A stretch of 64,000 nucleotides of DNA from Hydrogenophilaceae bacterium (GTDB lineage: Bacteria > Pseudomonadota > Alphaproteobacteria > Caulobacterales > Aquidulcibacteraceae). Shown one piece after another: positions 36,462-46,249 of the stretch. The DNA is taken from the NCBI GenBank assembly GCA_013389015.1, contig JACAEE010000089.1, positions 21,160 through 85,159 of the forward strand, in the 5' to 3' direction. The translations under genes were made by a program, and so were the position numbers. Numbering within the stretch: position 1 is the stretch's first letter; each line of letters begins with the position of its first letter. Below the pieces are notes generated by a model that saw nothing but the letters and a program-made list of their open reading frames with translations, was not told the origin of the DNA and did not search any database.

Positions 36462-37046
36462 ATGACCGAATCGGACGTGCTCGACGAATTCCGCGCCGCC
36501 GGCGCGCTGCTGGAGGGACATTTCGTCCTGTCCTCCGGGCTGCACTCGCCCGTGTTCTTTCAGAAGACGTTCATCTTCCAGGACCCGGTGCGGACCGAGC
36601 GGGTGTGCCGCGCGCTGGCCGAGAAGGCGCGCGCGGCGTTCGGGCGTATCGACGTGGTCGTCTCCCCGGCGGTCGGCGCGATCATTCCGGGTTACGAGAC
36701 GGCGCGCCATCTCGGCGCGCGCGCGATTTTCGTGGAGCGCGAAGGCGGGCGCTTCCAGCTGCGGCGCGGCTTCGAGATCAAGCCGGGCGAGCGGGTGCTG
36801 ATGGTGGAGGACGTGGTGACGACCGGGCTCTCCTCGCGCGAGTGCCTCGAAGCGATCAGGAGCCATCCGGGGGAGCTGGTCGGCGCGGCCTGCCTGATCG
36901 ACCGCTCCGGCGGCAAGGCCGATATCGGCGCGCCGCTGATCGCGCTCGCGCGCGTCGATGCGCCGGCCTATCCGGCGGACCAGCTGCCGCCGGAACTGGC
37001 GAAGCTGCCCGCGGTCAAGCCCGGCAGCCGCGGGCTCGCAAGCTGA
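36462..37046 (+). CDS. pyrE: Orotate phosphoribosyltransferase
   Basis: 194 residues from the ATG at 36462. It joins orotate to PRPP in pyrimidine synthesis. Motifs are [20 protein letters not shown] (substrate loop), [40 protein letters not shown] and the PRPP-binding [14 protein letters not shown]. An upstream frame adds 22 residues without conserved content. It is oriented like the following pdxJ-acpS-lepB-rnc-era-recO run but is separated from it by an inverted Uma2-like gene. Confidence 0.96.
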   Translation: MTESDVLDEFRAAGALLEGHFVLSSGLHSPVFFQKTFIFQDPVRTERVCRALAEKARAAFGRIDVVVSPAVGAIIPGYETARHLGARAIFVEREGGRFQLRRGFEIKPGERVLMVEDVVTTGLSSRECLEAIRSHPGELVGAACLIDRSGGKADIGAPLIALARVDAPAYPADQLPPELAKLPAVKPGSRGLAS

Positions 37047-37616
37047 TCAGGCGGGCTCGGAGGGGAACTCGACGCCGTCGTAGATCTCCGAAAGCGGCAG
37101 CGCGACGTCGACCGCCGGGAAGGCCATCGCGGCGTCCGCGCCGTCAAAATCGACGCTGTCCCAGCCCTCGCCGGCGCGCGTCCACACCCGGCCGAACATG
37201 CGATTCTGGGACAGGAAGGCGACATGCGCCACGCTCGGGATCGACTGGTATTCGGCCAGTTTCTGGGTCTGGTCGAACCATTCGGTGGAGGGCGAAAGCA
37301 CTTCGATGATCACGCGCGGCTCGGCCGCCCAGCGATCAAGCGGCTTCGGCTTGCCGCAATCCACCGTCACGTCCGGATAGCGGACGTTCCCGTTCGGAAT
37401 CCGCACCTTCATGTCCGAGCCGAAGGGCTCGCAGGGGCCCCCGCGCAGGCGGGCTTGCAGCGCGAACGACACGTTTCGAGACACGCGGTTGTGCGCGGCG
37501 GTGCCGCCGGTCATCAGCCTGACGACGCCGTCGACCAGTTCGTGCTTGCGCTCCTGGCGGGATTCCCAGTCGAGATACTGGTCCAGCGTCATCCGGAGGC
37601 GGGCGGGCGCGTTCAT
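37047..37616 (-). CDS. Uma2/DUF820 family restriction-endonuclease-fold protein
   Basis: 189 residues. The PD-(D/E)XK-like core shows HELVDGVVRLMTGGTAAHNR, then RYPDVTVDCGKPKP (Asp) and PRVIIEVLSPSTEWFDQTQK (E-x-x-S-P-S-T, then K). Uma2 proteins are very widespread in cyanobacteria and scattered elsewhere; the function is unknown. It is inserted antisense between pyrE and pdxJ, ends exactly at the base after the pyrE stop, and looks like an accessory insertion. Confidence 0.85.
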   Translation of the reverse strand: MNAPARLRMTLDQYLDWESRQERKHELVDGVVRLMTGGTAAHNRVSRNVSFALQARLRGGPCEPFGSDMKVRIPNGNVRYPDVTVDCGKPKPLDRWAAEPRVIIEVLSPSTEWFDQTQKLAEYQSIPSVAHVAFLSQNRMFGRVWTRAGEGWDSVDFDGADAAMAFPAVDVALPLSEIYDGVEFPSEPA

Positions 37617-37661
37617 GCCTAGATACTACACCGCACCGCAGGTCATTTCGAGGAGGGCGCC

Positions 37662-38405
37662 ATGGGCGGGAGGCTGAGGCTCGGGGTCAATATCGACCAT
37701 GTCGCCACGATCCGGAACGCGCGCGGGGGCGCCCATCCCGATCCCGTGCGCGCCGCGCTGATCGCGCGCGCCGCCGGCGCCGACGGCATCACGCTGCACG
37801 TCCGTGAGGATCGCCGGCACGTTCGCGAGGACGATCTCCTGCGCCTCAAGGCGGCGATGGATCTGCCGATCAATCTCGAAATGGCCTGCGCCGAGGAGAT
37901 GCTGGAGATCGCGCTCCAGGTGCGTCCGCATGCCTGCTGTCTGGTGCCCGAGCGCCGGGAGGAGCGGACGACCGAGGGCGGGCTCGACGTCGCCGCCCAG
38001 CACAACCACGTGGCCCCGTACGTGCGCCAGCTGCGGGAGGCGGGGATCCGGGTGTCGCTGTTCATCGACCCGAGCCCGGTCCAGAACGCGGTCGCGCAAG
38101 CGCTGGGCGCGCCCGTGATCGAGATCCACACAGGGGCCTATTGCGGGGCGGTGGAGGCCGGCGACGCCGCGCGCGCCGAGGCGGAGCTCAAGACCATCCA
38201 GGCGGCCGCCGCCGACGCCGCCGGGCGCGGCCTTGAAGTCCATGCCGGGCACGGGATCAGCTTCGCCAGCGTCGGGCCTATCGCCGCCATTCCGCAGCTC
38301 AAGGAGCTGAATATAGGCCACTTTCTTGTCGGCGAGGCGATTTTCACCGGCCTCGCCGGCGCCATCGCGGAGATGCGCCGCCGGATGGACGCGGCGCGCG
38401 CGTGA
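37662..38405 (+). CDS. pdxJ: Pyridoxine 5'-phosphate synthase
   Basis: 247 residues. It closes the pyridoxine ring from amino-acetone phosphate and deoxyxylulose phosphate. TIM-barrel motifs are [89 protein letters not shown] and [12 protein letters not shown]. Conserved neighbour acpS follows after 103 bp. The ATG at 37662 has a GAGG purine run upstream. Confidence 0.97.
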   Translation: MGGRLRLGVNIDHVATIRNARGGAHPDPVRAALIARAAGADGITLHVREDRRHVREDDLLRLKAAMDLPINLEMACAEEMLEIALQVRPHACCLVPERREERTTEGGLDVAAQHNHVAPYVRQLREAGIRVSLFIDPSPVQNAVAQALGAPVIEIHTGAYCGAVEAGDAARAEAELKTIQAAAADAAGRGLEVHAGHGISFASVGPIAAIPQLKELNIGHFLVGEAIFTGLAGAIAEMRRRMDAARA

Positions 38406-38508
38406 AATAGCCTTAACGAGCCGATAGGATTCGCCTTGTGTCCGCCGCGGCACGCTTCCTGAAGGCTTTTGTGGCATATCCCCCGACCTACGACACCGCG
38501 GCGGCGAC

Positions 38509-38943
38509 ATGATCCTGGGCATTGGCTCCGACCTCATCGACATCCGGCGTATCGAGCAATCGCTCGAACGTTTCGGCGACCGCTTCGTGCAGCGGCTGTT
38601 CACCGAGATCGAGCAGGCGCGCGCGGAGCGCCGGGCCCATGCCAGGGCCGCAAGCTACGCCAAGCGGTTCGCGGCCAAGGAGGCCTGCGCCAAGGCCTTG
38701 GGCACCGGCCTCAAGCAAGGGGTGTATTGGCGCGACATGGGCGTGGTGAACCTGCGCACCGGCCAGCCCACCATGGCGCTCACCGGGGGCGCCGCGGCGC
38801 GCCTGGCGGCGATCACGCCGCCGGGTCTGGCGCCCGTCATCCATGTCTCCTTGACCGACGACTACCCCCTCGCGCAGAGCTTCGTCGTCATTTCCGCAGA
38901 ACGCCCCACGCACAGCGCCGACAGCGCCGCGAGAACCGCATGA
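38509..38943 (+). CDS. acpS: Holo-[acyl-carrier-protein] synthase
   Basis: 144 residues. It attaches 4'-phosphopantetheine from CoA to acyl carrier protein; the CoA-forming enzyme coaD is also in this window. Motifs are [20 protein letters not shown] (metal-binding Asp) and [20 protein letters not shown] (catalytic Glu/Lys), with [18 protein letters not shown] at the end. Its stop overlaps the lepB start (ATGA). Confidence 0.97.
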   Translation: MILGIGSDLIDIRRIEQSLERFGDRFVQRLFTEIEQARAERRAHARAASYAKRFAAKEACAKALGTGLKQGVYWRDMGVVNLRTGQPTMALTGGAAARLAAITPPGLAPVIHVSLTDDYPLAQSFVVISAERPTHSADSAARTA

Positions 38944-39713
38944 CCACCACCACCGAGGTACGCACCGTGTCGGCGCTCGATTCGTTCTGGGAGAACGTGC
39001 GCACGATCATTTACGCGCTGGCGCTTGCGATGCTCATCCGCTTCACCGTGGCGCAGCCGTTCCGCATTCCGTCCGGCTCGATGCAGCCGACTCTGGAGCA
39101 GGGCGACTATATCGTCGTGACCAAATGGTCCTACGGCTACAGCCGCTACTCGTTCACCCCGCTCGACCGGTTCCTGCCGGGCGGGCGCATCTTCGGATCC
39201 GAGCCGAAACGGGGCGACATTGTGGTGTTTCGCCCGGCCGGCCAGAATCGGGATTTCGTGAAGCGCCTCATCGGGCTGCCCGGCGATCGCATCCGCATGG
39301 TGAACAGCGTGCTCCACATCAATGGCGAGCCGGTGGCGCGCGAACTCATCGGCGAGCGCGAAGCCGAGCGCCTGGTGATGGAGAACGACTACCGCACCAC
39401 CCGCGTCGAACTCTATCGCGAGACGTTGCCCAACGGGGCGAGCTATCTTTCCTTCGACGAACGGCCCAACGACCGCTTCGACAACAGCGACGAGGACTTC
39501 GTCGTGCCCGAGGGGCATTATTTCATGATGGGCGACGACCGCGACAATTCGCAGGACAGCCGCACGCAAGTCGTCGGCATGGTCCCGCGCGACAACCTGA
39601 TCGGGCCGGCGCAATTCGTCTTCGCCTCCTTCGACCGTTCGACCTCGATCTTCCGGCCCTGGACGCTGTTCACGGGCTTCCGGGGGGAGCGGTTCCTGAA
39701 GCCGCTCCATTGA
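38940..39713 (+). CDS. lepB: Signal peptidase I
   Basis: 257 residues from the ATG at 38940. It cleaves signal peptides of exported proteins at the inner membrane. One N-terminal membrane segment ([20 protein letters not shown]) is followed by the catalytic Ser in [17 protein letters not shown] and the catalytic Lys in [15 protein letters not shown]. Box E is [12 protein letters not shown]. Both ends overlap neighbours by a few bases (acpS ATGA, rnc ATTGA), so it is part of a tightly coupled operon. Confidence 0.97.
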   Translation: MTTTTEVRTVSALDSFWENVRTIIYALALAMLIRFTVAQPFRIPSGSMQPTLEQGDYIVVTKWSYGYSRYSFTPLDRFLPGGRIFGSEPKRGDIVVFRPAGQNRDFVKRLIGLPGDRIRMVNSVLHINGEPVARELIGEREAERLVMENDYRTTRVELYRETLPNGASYLSFDERPNDRFDNSDEDFVVPEGHYFMMGDDRDNSQDSRTQVVGMVPRDNLIGPAQFVFASFDRSTSIFRPWTLFTGFRGERFLKPLH

Positions 39714-40396
39714 CCCGCGCACGCAAAGGCGCGCTCGCCGCGCTCGAGGCGCGGATCGGCTATCGCTTCAAGGACGATGCGCGTGCGCGCGAGGCGTTGC
39801 GGCATGGCAGCGCGCTCGACCAGCGTTCGGATCTGCGCAGCAACGAACGCCTCGAGTTTCTCGGCGACCGCGTGCTCAACCTGGTGATTGCGGAAGAGCT
39901 GTTCAAAGCGTTCCCGACCTCGGCGGAGGGGCGGCTTGCGCCGCGGTTCAACGCGCTCGTCGACCGCACGGCATGCGCGCGCGTCGCGCGCCGGATCGGG
40001 CTGGGCGATGCGCTGGAGATGTCCCGCTCGGAGGAGGAGTCCGGCGGGCGCGACAAGGACGCGATCCTCGCCGACGCGTGCGAGGCTCTGATCGCGGCGA
40101 TCTATCTCGACGACGGGTTCGAGACCGCGCGCGACTTCGTTCTGCGCGCCTGGGCCGAAGATCTTAAGACCGTCGAACAAAGCGCGCGCGACGCCAAATC
40201 GCGCCTCCAGGAATGGGCCGCGGCGCGGCGAAAGGCGCTGCGCTACCGCCATCTCGAGCGCGAAGGCCCCGATCATGCGCCGCGCTTTGTGGTGGAGGCG
40301 GTGATCGACGACGTGGGCGCCGCGCGCGGCGAAGGCGGCTCCAAGCGCGAGGCGGAGCAGGCCGCGGCCAAGGCGCTTTTGGAGCAGCTCGAATGA
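39710..40396 (+). CDS. rnc: Ribonuclease III
   Basis: 228 residues from TTG at 39710, which overlaps the lepB stop; no in-frame ATG precedes the conserved region. It cleaves double-stranded RNA, including rRNA precursors. The signature is SNERLEFLGDRVLNLVIAEE, a second metal site is in DKDAILADACEALIAAIYLD, and the dsRNA-binding domain is about residues 155-226 (KSRLQEWAAARRKALRYRHL onwards). It would also be the enzyme expected to process long stems such as those at 58.6-59.0 kb. Overlaps era (ATGA). Confidence 0.96.
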   Translation: MTRARKGALAALEARIGYRFKDDARAREALRHGSALDQRSDLRSNERLEFLGDRVLNLVIAEELFKAFPTSAEGRLAPRFNALVDRTACARVARRIGLGDALEMSRSEEESGGRDKDAILADACEALIAAIYLDDGFETARDFVLRAWAEDLKTVEQSARDAKSRLQEWAAARRKALRYRHLEREGPDHAPRFVVEAVIDDVGAARGEGGSKREAEQAAAKALLEQLE

Positions 40397-41328
40397 CGAG
40401 ACGCTGCGCCGTCGTCGCCATCCTCGGCGCGCCGAACGCGGGCAAGTCGACGCTCGTCAACGCCCTCGTCGGCGAGAAGGTCGCGATCGTCACCCACAAG
40501 GTGCAGACGACGCGCGCGCCGCTGCGCGGCGTCGCCATGCGCGGCGACGTGCAACTCGTGCTGATCGACACGCCGGGCGTGTTCGCGCCGAAGCGGCGGC
40601 TCGACCGCGCGATGGTGCGCGCGGCCTGGGGCGCGCTCGACGGCGCGGATGCGATCGCGCATGTCGTCGACGCCGCCGCCGCCGCGCGCGTGGCCAGCGG
40701 GGAGGGAACCGGCGCCGACGCCAAGGCGCAAGCGGACGCCGAAACGATCCGGACCACGCTCAAGAAGGCCGGCAAGACAGCGATTCTCGTGCTCAACAAG
40801 GTGGATGCGATGCCGCGCGCAGCGCTCCTTGGGCTCGCGCAGAAGCTGAGCGCAGAGGGCGTCTACGACGACGTGTTCATGATATCGGCGCTGACGGGAG
40901 ACGGCGTGGAGGACCTGGCCACGCGGCTTGCGGCGCTTGCGCCGGAGGGGCCGTGGCTATTTCCGGAGGATCAGATCGCGGATGCGCCCGCGCGCGTGCT
41001 GGCCGCGGAGACGACGCGGGAGAAGCTCATGCTGCGCCTGCATGACGAACTGCCCTACGAGACGACGGTCGAAACTGAAACGTGGGAGGAGCGCAAGGAC
41101 GGCTCGGTGCGCATCGAACAGACGATCTATGTGGCGCGCGAGAGCCAGCGCAAGATCGCGATCGGCGAGAAGGGCCAGACGGTGAAGGCGATCGGCGAAG
41201 CCGCGCGCAAGGAGCTTGAGGCGACGCTCGGGCGGCGCGTGCATCTCTTCCTGCATGTCAAGCTGCGCGAGAACTGGAGCGAGGAGCGCGCGCGCTACCG
41301 GGCGCTTGGGTTGGATTATGATGCGTAG
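40393..41328 (+). CDS. era: GTPase Era
   Basis: 311 residues. It binds the 3' end of 16S rRNA during small-subunit assembly. GTPase motifs are GAPNAGKSTLVNALVG (G1), a Thr-rich switch VQTTRAPLRG (G2), IDTPGVF (G3), LNKVD (G4) and ISALTGDGVEDL (G5). The C-terminal KH domain holds IAIGEKGQTVKAIGEAARKE and HLFLHVKLRENW. The start overlaps the rnc stop by 4 bp. recO follows by 21 bp. Confidence 0.97.
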   Translation: MTRRCAVVAILGAPNAGKSTLVNALVGEKVAIVTHKVQTTRAPLRGVAMRGDVQLVLIDTPGVFAPKRRLDRAMVRAAWGALDGADAIAHVVDAAAAARVASGEGTGADAKAQADAETIRTTLKKAGKTAILVLNKVDAMPRAALLGLAQKLSAEGVYDDVFMISALTGDGVEDLATRLAALAPEGPWLFPEDQIADAPARVLAAETTREKLMLRLHDELPYETTVETETWEERKDGSVRIEQTIYVARESQRKIAIGEKGQTVKAIGEAARKELEATLGRRVHLFLHVKLRENWSEERARYRALGLDYDA

Positions 41329-41349
41329 AATCCCAAAGCGGTTTGGGTG

Positions 41350-42084
41350 ATGGACTGGCTCGACGACGCGATCATCCTGGGGGCCAAGCCGTTCGGCGAA
41401 TCGAAGGCGATTGCGGAAGTGTTCGCGCGCGCGCACGGGCGCTATGGCGGCGTCGTCCATGGCGGCATGGGCAAGACGATGCGTCCGGTGCTGCAGGCGG
41501 GCAATGTCGTGCGCGCAGGCTGGAAGGCGCGGCTCTCCGAACAACTCGGCTTCTATTCGCCGCTTGAACTGATCGAGCCGACGGCCTCGAGGCTGCTCGA
41601 CAATCCGCTGGGGCTCGCGGGCCTCACGAGCGCCATCGCCCTCGTCCGCACCACCACGGCGGAGCGGCACGCCTATCCCGGCCTCTATGACGCGCTGGCG
41701 CTCTTGATCGACACGCTGGCGCAGGAGGAAGTCTGGCCTGCCCTCTATGCGCGCTTCGAGATCGGGCTCCTCGCCGAGGTCGGCTACGGCCTCGATCTCG
41801 GCCGCTGCGCGGTGACCGGCGCGAGGGAGGACCTCGCCTTCGTCAGCCCGCGGACCGGGCGCGCGGCGAGCGCGGCGGCCGGCGCGCCCTTCGCGGAGAA
41901 GCTGCTGCGCCTGCCGCCGTTCCTCACCGTCCCGGATGCGAAGGTCGCGGCCGGCGATGTGGCGGATTCGCTGGCGCTTTCGGGCTATTTCCTCGAGCGG
42001 CGGGTCTATGACCAGCGCGGCGAGGGACTTCCTGACGCACGCCGCCGGCTGATCGAGCGTTTAGGATTTGCAGGGCGACTCTGA
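41350..42084 (+). CDS. recO: DNA repair protein RecO
   Basis: 244 residues from the ATG at 41350; a GTG one codon earlier also fits. It loads RecA onto SSB-coated single strands together with RecR. The N-terminal OB fold reads WLDDAIILGAKPFGESKAIA, then VFARAHGRYGGVVHGGM. The helical C-terminal domain has RFEIGLLAEVGYGLDLGRCA, with a Cys in place of part of the usual zinc finger, and FVSPRTGRAASAAAG. It ends the rnc-era-recO run; a palindromic repeat separates it from parC. Confidence 0.95.
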   Translation: MDWLDDAIILGAKPFGESKAIAEVFARAHGRYGGVVHGGMGKTMRPVLQAGNVVRAGWKARLSEQLGFYSPLELIEPTASRLLDNPLGLAGLTSAIALVRTTTAERHAYPGLYDALALLIDTLAQEEVWPALYARFEIGLLAEVGYGLDLGRCAVTGAREDLAFVSPRTGRAASAAAGAPFAEKLLRLPPFLTVPDAKVAAGDVADSLALSGYFLERRVYDQRGEGLPDARRRLIERLGFAGRL

Positions 42085-42105
42085 GTAGGCAGTCGCGTTC
42101 CGATT

Positions 42106-42193
42106 CCTCCCCCTGAAGGGGGGAGGTGAGGAGGGGGTCGTGTTCGGACCCCCTCCGATCGCTTCGCGACCACCTCCCCCTTGCAGGGGGAGG
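42106..42193. repeat. Compound palindromic intergenic repeat upstream of parC
   Basis: Three inverted repeats side by side. First, 42106-42126, CCTCCCCC with GGGGGAGG arms. Second, 42130-42139 paired with 42147-42156, GGAGGGGGTC / GACCCCCTCC, a perfect 10-bp stem with a 7-base loop. Third, 42173-42193, CCTCCCCCTTGCAGGGGGAGG. The outer two are near copies of each other. It resembles REP-type intergenic repeats. The last arm supplies the AGGAGG ribosome-binding site of parC. Confidence 0.85.
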
Positions 42194-42205
42194 AGGGAGG
42201 GCAGA

Positions 42206-44467
42206 ATGGCCGACGACGTCACATCGCCGCCGCCGAACGGAGACGAAGGCGGACGCATCATCGAGGAGCCGATCGGGGAGGCGCTGTCCAGGCGCTATCT
42301 CGCCTACGCGCTCTCCACGATCACCAGCCGCGCGCTGCCGGACGTGCGCGATGGGCTCAAGCCCGTGCACCGGCGCGTGCTCTACGCCATGCGCCGGCTC
42401 AATCTTTCGCCGGACGCCGCATTCAAGAAGAGCGCCAAGGTCGTCGGCGACGTGATGGGCACGTTCCACCCGCACGGCGACCAGGCGATCTATGACGCGC
42501 TCGTGCGCTTGGCGCAGGATTTCAACTCGCGCTATCCGCTCGTCGACGGGCAGGGCAATTTCGGCAATATCGACGGCGATAATCCCGCCGCCATGCGCTA
42601 CACCGAAAGCCGCCTCACCAAGGCGGCCGAAGCGCTGCTCGAAGGCATCGACGAGGACGCCGTCGATTTCCGCCCGAACTATGACGGCAGCGACGACGAG
42701 CCGGCCGTGCTGCCGGCGGCGTTTCCGAACCTGCTCGCCAACGGCGCGTCCGGCATCGCGGTGGGGATGGCGACGAACATCCCGCCGCACAACGCCGCCG
42801 AACTGATCGACGCCTGCCTCTTCATGATCGAGAACAAGCAGGCCTCCCTGGACGACATCCTCAAAATCATTCCGGGTCCGGATTTTCCCACCGGCGGCGA
42901 GATCGTCGAGCCGGCCGAGGCGATCCGCGAGGCTTACGCCACGGGCCGCGGCGGCTTCCGCCTGCGCGCGCGCTGGAGCGTGGAGGAGCTGGGGCGGGGC
43001 ATGTGGCGCATCGTCGTCAGCGAAATCCCGTACCAGGTGCAGAAATCGAAGCTCGTCGCCCAGCTCGCCGACCTGATCGAGACCAGGAAGTCGCCGCTCC
43101 TGGGCGATGTGCGCGACGAGAGCGCCGAAACGATCCGGCTGGTGCTCGAGCCGAAATCGCGCACGATCGAGCCGGCGGTGATGATGGAGAGCCTATTCAA
43201 GCTCACCGATCTCGAAACCCGCATCCCGCTCAATCTCAATGTGCTCGACGCGCAGCACGCGCCGCGGGTGATGGGGCTGATGGAGGCGCTGCAGGCCTTC
43301 CTCGACCATCGCCGCGACGTGCTGAAGCGGCGCAGCGCCTTCAGACTCGCCAAGATCGCGGCGCGCCTCGACGTGCTGGCGGGCCTGCTCATCGTCTATC
43401 TCAATCTCGACGAGGTGATCCGCATCATCCGCAACGAGGACGATCCCAAGCCCGTGCTGATCAAGCGCTTCACGCTCAACGAGGTGCAGGCCGAGGCCAT
43501 TCTCAACACCCGGCTCCGGCAATTGCGCAAGCTCGAAGAGATGGAGATCCGGCGCGAGGACGCGGCGTTGCGCGAAGAGCAGAAGGGGCTCGAAGCGCTG
43601 CTCAACGACAACCGCAAGCAATGGAAGAAGATCGGCGAGGAGCTGAAGGAGACGCGCAAGATTTTCGGGCCGGACACGGCCTGGGGAAAACGACGCGCGG
43701 CCCTGGGCGCCGCGCCCGAAGGCGCCGCCGAGATCAGCGTGGAAGCATTCGTGGCGCGCGATCCGGTCACGGTCGTGCTCTCCGAAAAGGGCTGGATCCG
43801 CGCGCTCAAGGGCCATGTCGACGATCTCGACGCCACCAAGTTCAAGGAAGGCGATCACGCCGCCTTCGCGGTGCATGCGCAGACGACGGACAAGATCATC
43901 TTCTTCGCCAGCGATGGCCGCGCGTTCACGCTGGAGGCGCACAAGCTGCCCGGCGGGCGCGGCGCCGGCGAGCCGATCCGGCTCATGATCGAGCTTGAAG
44001 AGCGGCACGCCATCATCGCCATGTTCGCCTTCGAAGAAGGCGCGCGCCGGCTCCTGGCGGGCGATGAAGGCTACGGCTTCGTGGTGAAGGACGAGGAGCT
44101 CCTCTCTACGCGCAAGGCCGGCAAGCAGGTGCTCAACGTGGGCGAGGGGCGCGCCTGCGTCGCCGCGCCGGCGGCGGGCGACCGCGTCGCCGTGATCGGC
44201 GAAAACCGCAAGCTTCTCGTGTTCAAGGCCGACGAGCTGCCCGAAATGAGCCGCGGCAAGGGCGTGAAGCTGCAGAGCTACAAGGACGGCGGCTTGAGCG
44301 ACGCCGTGCTCTTCTTCGCCGCCGACGGGCTCTCCTGGATCGACAGCGCCGGGCGCGTCCGCGCAGTGCCGGAATGGAAGGATTATGTCGCCAAGCGCGC
44401 CACCTCAGGCCGCATCGCCCCGCGCGGCTTCTCCCGCTCCGGCAAGTTCAAGGACGCGCTGGGCTAG
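42206..44467 (+). CDS. parC: DNA topoisomerase IV subunit A
   Basis: 753 residues from the ATG at 42206. It unlinks replicated chromosomes with ParE. The breakage domain has [20 protein letters not shown] and the active-site Tyr132 in [10 protein letters not shown]. The C-terminal domain is shorter than in GyrA and lacks the QRRGGRG GyrA box, which identifies it as ParC. The quinolone-determining motif reads [10 protein letters not shown]: Gln93 replaces E. coli Ser80 and Asp97 replaces Glu84. AGGAGG 12 bases before the ATG lies inside the upstream palindromic repeat. Confidence 0.96.
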   Translation: MADDVTSPPPNGDEGGRIIEEPIGEALSRRYLAYALSTITSRALPDVRDGLKPVHRRVLYAMRRLNLSPDAAFKKSAKVVGDVMGTFHPHGDQAIYDALVRLAQDFNSRYPLVDGQGNFGNIDGDNPAAMRYTESRLTKAAEALLEGIDEDAVDFRPNYDGSDDEPAVLPAAFPNLLANGASGIAVGMATNIPPHNAAELIDACLFMIENKQASLDDILKIIPGPDFPTGGEIVEPAEAIREAYATGRGGFRLRARWSVEELGRGMWRIVVSEIPYQVQKSKLVAQLADLIETRKSPLLGDVRDESAETIRLVLEPKSRTIEPAVMMESLFKLTDLETRIPLNLNVLDAQHAPRVMGLMEALQAFLDHRRDVLKRRSAFRLAKIAARLDVLAGLLIVYLNLDEVIRIIRNEDDPKPVLIKRFTLNEVQAEAILNTRLRQLRKLEEMEIRREDAALREEQKGLEALLNDNRKQWKKIGEELKETRKIFGPDTAWGKRRAALGAAPEGAAEISVEAFVARDPVTVVLSEKGWIRALKGHVDDLDATKFKEGDHAAFAVHAQTTDKIIFFASDGRAFTLEAHKLPGGRGAGEPIRLMIELEERHAIIAMFAFEEGARRLLAGDEGYGFVVKDEELLSTRKAGKQVLNVGEGRACVAAPAAGDRVAVIGENRKLLVFKADELPEMSRGKGVKLQSYKDGGLSDAVLFFAADGLSWIDSAGRVRAVPEWKDYVAKRATSGRIAPRGFSRSGKFKDALG

Positions 44468-44536
44468 GATGATTTCCCGGCTCGCATCAGGGCCCCGGTT
44501 CCTCTAAGAGACGTCATCTTTCTCCGGGGAGCGCTC

Positions 44537-45112
44537 ATGGACCCGATCTGGATCATTCTCATCGTCATCGCCGTCCTGGCGATCCTCTTGATCTTCATCT
44601 ACAACCAGTTGGTGGCGCTTCGTCAGCGTACGAACCAGGCGTTCGGGGACGTGGACGTCCAGCTCAAGCAGCGCCACGATCTGGTGCCCAATCTGGTGGA
44701 GACGGTCAAAGGCTACGCCGCCCACGAGCGCGAGACGCTCGAAGCGGTCATCCAGGCGCGCAACACCGCCGTCAGCGCCGAGCGCTCCGGCGATCCCGCC
44801 GCGATGGCGCAGGCCGAAGGCGTGCTGGGCGCCACGCTCGGCCGGCTGTTCGCGCTGGCGGAGCAATATCCCGACCTCAAGGCCGACGTGAACTTCCAGC
44901 AGCTGCAGGCTGAGCTCTCCAACCTCGAAGACAAGATCGCGGCGGCCCGGCGCTTCTTCAACAACGCCGTCCAGGAATACAACACCGCGCGCGAGCAGTT
45001 CCCGGCGGTGGTTTTCGCCGGCATGTTCGGCTTCGGCCCGCGCGACTTCTTCGATCTCGGCGAGGATCGCGCCAAGGCCGAGGAAGCGCCGAAGGTGAGC
45101 TTCCAGAGATAG
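44537..45112 (+). CDS. lemA: LemA family protein
   Basis: 191 residues. One N-terminal membrane helix (IWIILIVIAVLAILLIFIYN) precedes a four-helix domain with NQAFGDVDVQLKQRHDLVPN and LVETVKGYAAHERETLEAVI. It ends in EDKIAAARRFFNNAVQEYN, the LemA signature, and GMFGFGPRDFFDL. The function is unclear; LemA genes very often precede an M48 peptidase gene, as here. The start is 69 bp after parC. A heptamer-type hairpin occupies the gap to the peptidase gene. Confidence 0.94.
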   Translation: MDPIWIILIVIAVLAILLIFIYNQLVALRQRTNQAFGDVDVQLKQRHDLVPNLVETVKGYAAHERETLEAVIQARNTAVSAERSGDPAAMAQAEGVLGATLGRLFALAEQYPDLKADVNFQQLQAELSNLEDKIAAARRFFNNAVQEYNTAREQFPAVVFAGMFGFGPRDFFDLGEDRAKAEEAPKVSFQR

Positions 45113-45114
45113 GG

Positions 45115-45173
45115 AGTAGCGATTGGCGAATAGCGAATAGGCTCTATTCGCCGCTCGCAATTCGCCATTCGCC
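45115..45173. repeat. Heptamer-based inverted repeat between lemA and the M48 peptidase gene
   Basis: The left side (45115-45140) contains GCGAATA units, as in GGCGAATAGCGAATAG. After a 3-base loop the right side (45144-45173) reads CTATTCG CCGCTCG CAATTCG CCATTCG CC, that is, units of CNATTCG spaced by 7. The two sides can fold on each other imperfectly. It fills nearly all of the 66-bp gap and ends 5 bp before the peptidase ATG. Related in design to the repeats at 55.5 and 58.6-59.0 kb. Confidence 0.75.
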
Positions 45174-45178
45174 CCGCC

Positions 45179-46216
45179 ATGCGCGCCTACGGCCTCGCCA
45201 CGCATATTTGGAACAACAACTGGAAATCCGTCCTGCTGCTGGGCGGGTTTCCGATCCTGCTGATGCTGTTCACCTATGCGCTGTTCCTGCTTTATGCGGG
45301 ACTGTCCGGCGAGACCTATCAAGGCTCGCAGGATCTCTCGGGCCCGTTCATCTGGGCCGGCGATGCGCTGGCGCATTCCTGGCCCTATGCGCTCGTCGCC
45401 GCCGGCGTGTGGTTCGCGATCGCCTACGCCTTCTATCAGAACATGATCGACGCCTCGACGGGCGCGCGGCTGATCGAGCGCACGGACGATCCGCAGCTCT
45501 ACCGCCTGCTTGAGAACCTCTGCATCTCGCGCGGGATCACGACGCCGAAGCTGCGGGTGATCGAGACGCCGGCGCTCAACGCCTTCGCCACGGGGCTGCA
45601 TGAGGGGCAGTATTCGATCACCGTGACGCGCGGGCTGATCGAGGCGCTCAACGAGCAGGAGCTCGAAGCGGTGCTGGCGCATGAGCTGACGCACATCCGT
45701 AACCGCGACGTGCGCCTGCTGGTCATCTCGGTGATCTTCGTCGGCATCTTCTCGTTCATCGGCGAAATGGCGTTTCGCTCGCTGCGCTATAGCGGAAGCG
45801 GCGGCCGCTCTTCAGGCGGAGGCGGGCGGCGTTCGAGTTCGGGCGGCGGCGCGGCGCTCGCGATCATCGTCGCGCTCGTGCTCATTGCGATCGCCTATGC
45901 GCTTGCGGTCGTCATCCGCTTCTCGCTGTCGCGGCGGCGTGAATTCCTCGCCGACGCGGGGGCCGTCGAACTCACTAAGAATCCCGACGCGATGATCTCG
46001 GCGCTGGAGAAGATCGCCGGGCGCGCCGCGATCCCGAACGCGCCCAGCGAAGTGCGCGAAATGTTCATCGAGAACGCGCACGCCGAATTCGCCGGCCTCT
46101 TCGCCACGCACCCGCCGATCGAGAAGCGCATCGCCGCGCTGGTGGAATACGCCGGGGGACGGCGGAGCAACCCCGCGCCGCCGAAGGGGTTCGGCAAGCG
46201 CGGGCCGTGGGAGTAG
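45179..46216 (+). CDS. M48 family membrane metallopeptidase (HtpX-like)
   Basis: 345 residues. Two N-terminal membrane segments are SVLLLGGFPILLMLFTYALF and SWPYALVAAGVWFAIAYAFY. The zinc motif is VLAHELTHIRNRD, and the third ligand Glu lies in RRREFLADAGAVELT. Two more hydrophobic spans follow the zinc motif, separated by a Gly/Ser-rich stretch (RYSGSGGRSSGGGGRRSSSG). The C-terminus is the usual FATHPPIEKRIAAL. It probably degrades damaged membrane proteins. It pairs with lemA upstream; the gap holds a heptamer repeat, and no clear Shine-Dalgarno is visible. Confidence 0.93.
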   Translation: MRAYGLATHIWNNNWKSVLLLGGFPILLMLFTYALFLLYAGLSGETYQGSQDLSGPFIWAGDALAHSWPYALVAAGVWFAIAYAFYQNMIDASTGARLIERTDDPQLYRLLENLCISRGITTPKLRVIETPALNAFATGLHEGQYSITVTRGLIEALNEQELEAVLAHELTHIRNRDVRLLVISVIFVGIFSFIGEMAFRSLRYSGSGGRSSGGGGRRSSSGGGAALAIIVALVLIAIAYALAVVIRFSLSRRREFLADAGAVELTKNPDAMISALEKIAGRAAIPNAPSEVREMFIENAHAEFAGLFATHPPIEKRIAALVEYAGGRRSNPAPPKGFGKRGPWE

Positions 46217-46249
46217 GCGAAGTTGGAGCGCCGGCGCTCCGTGGCGCTC

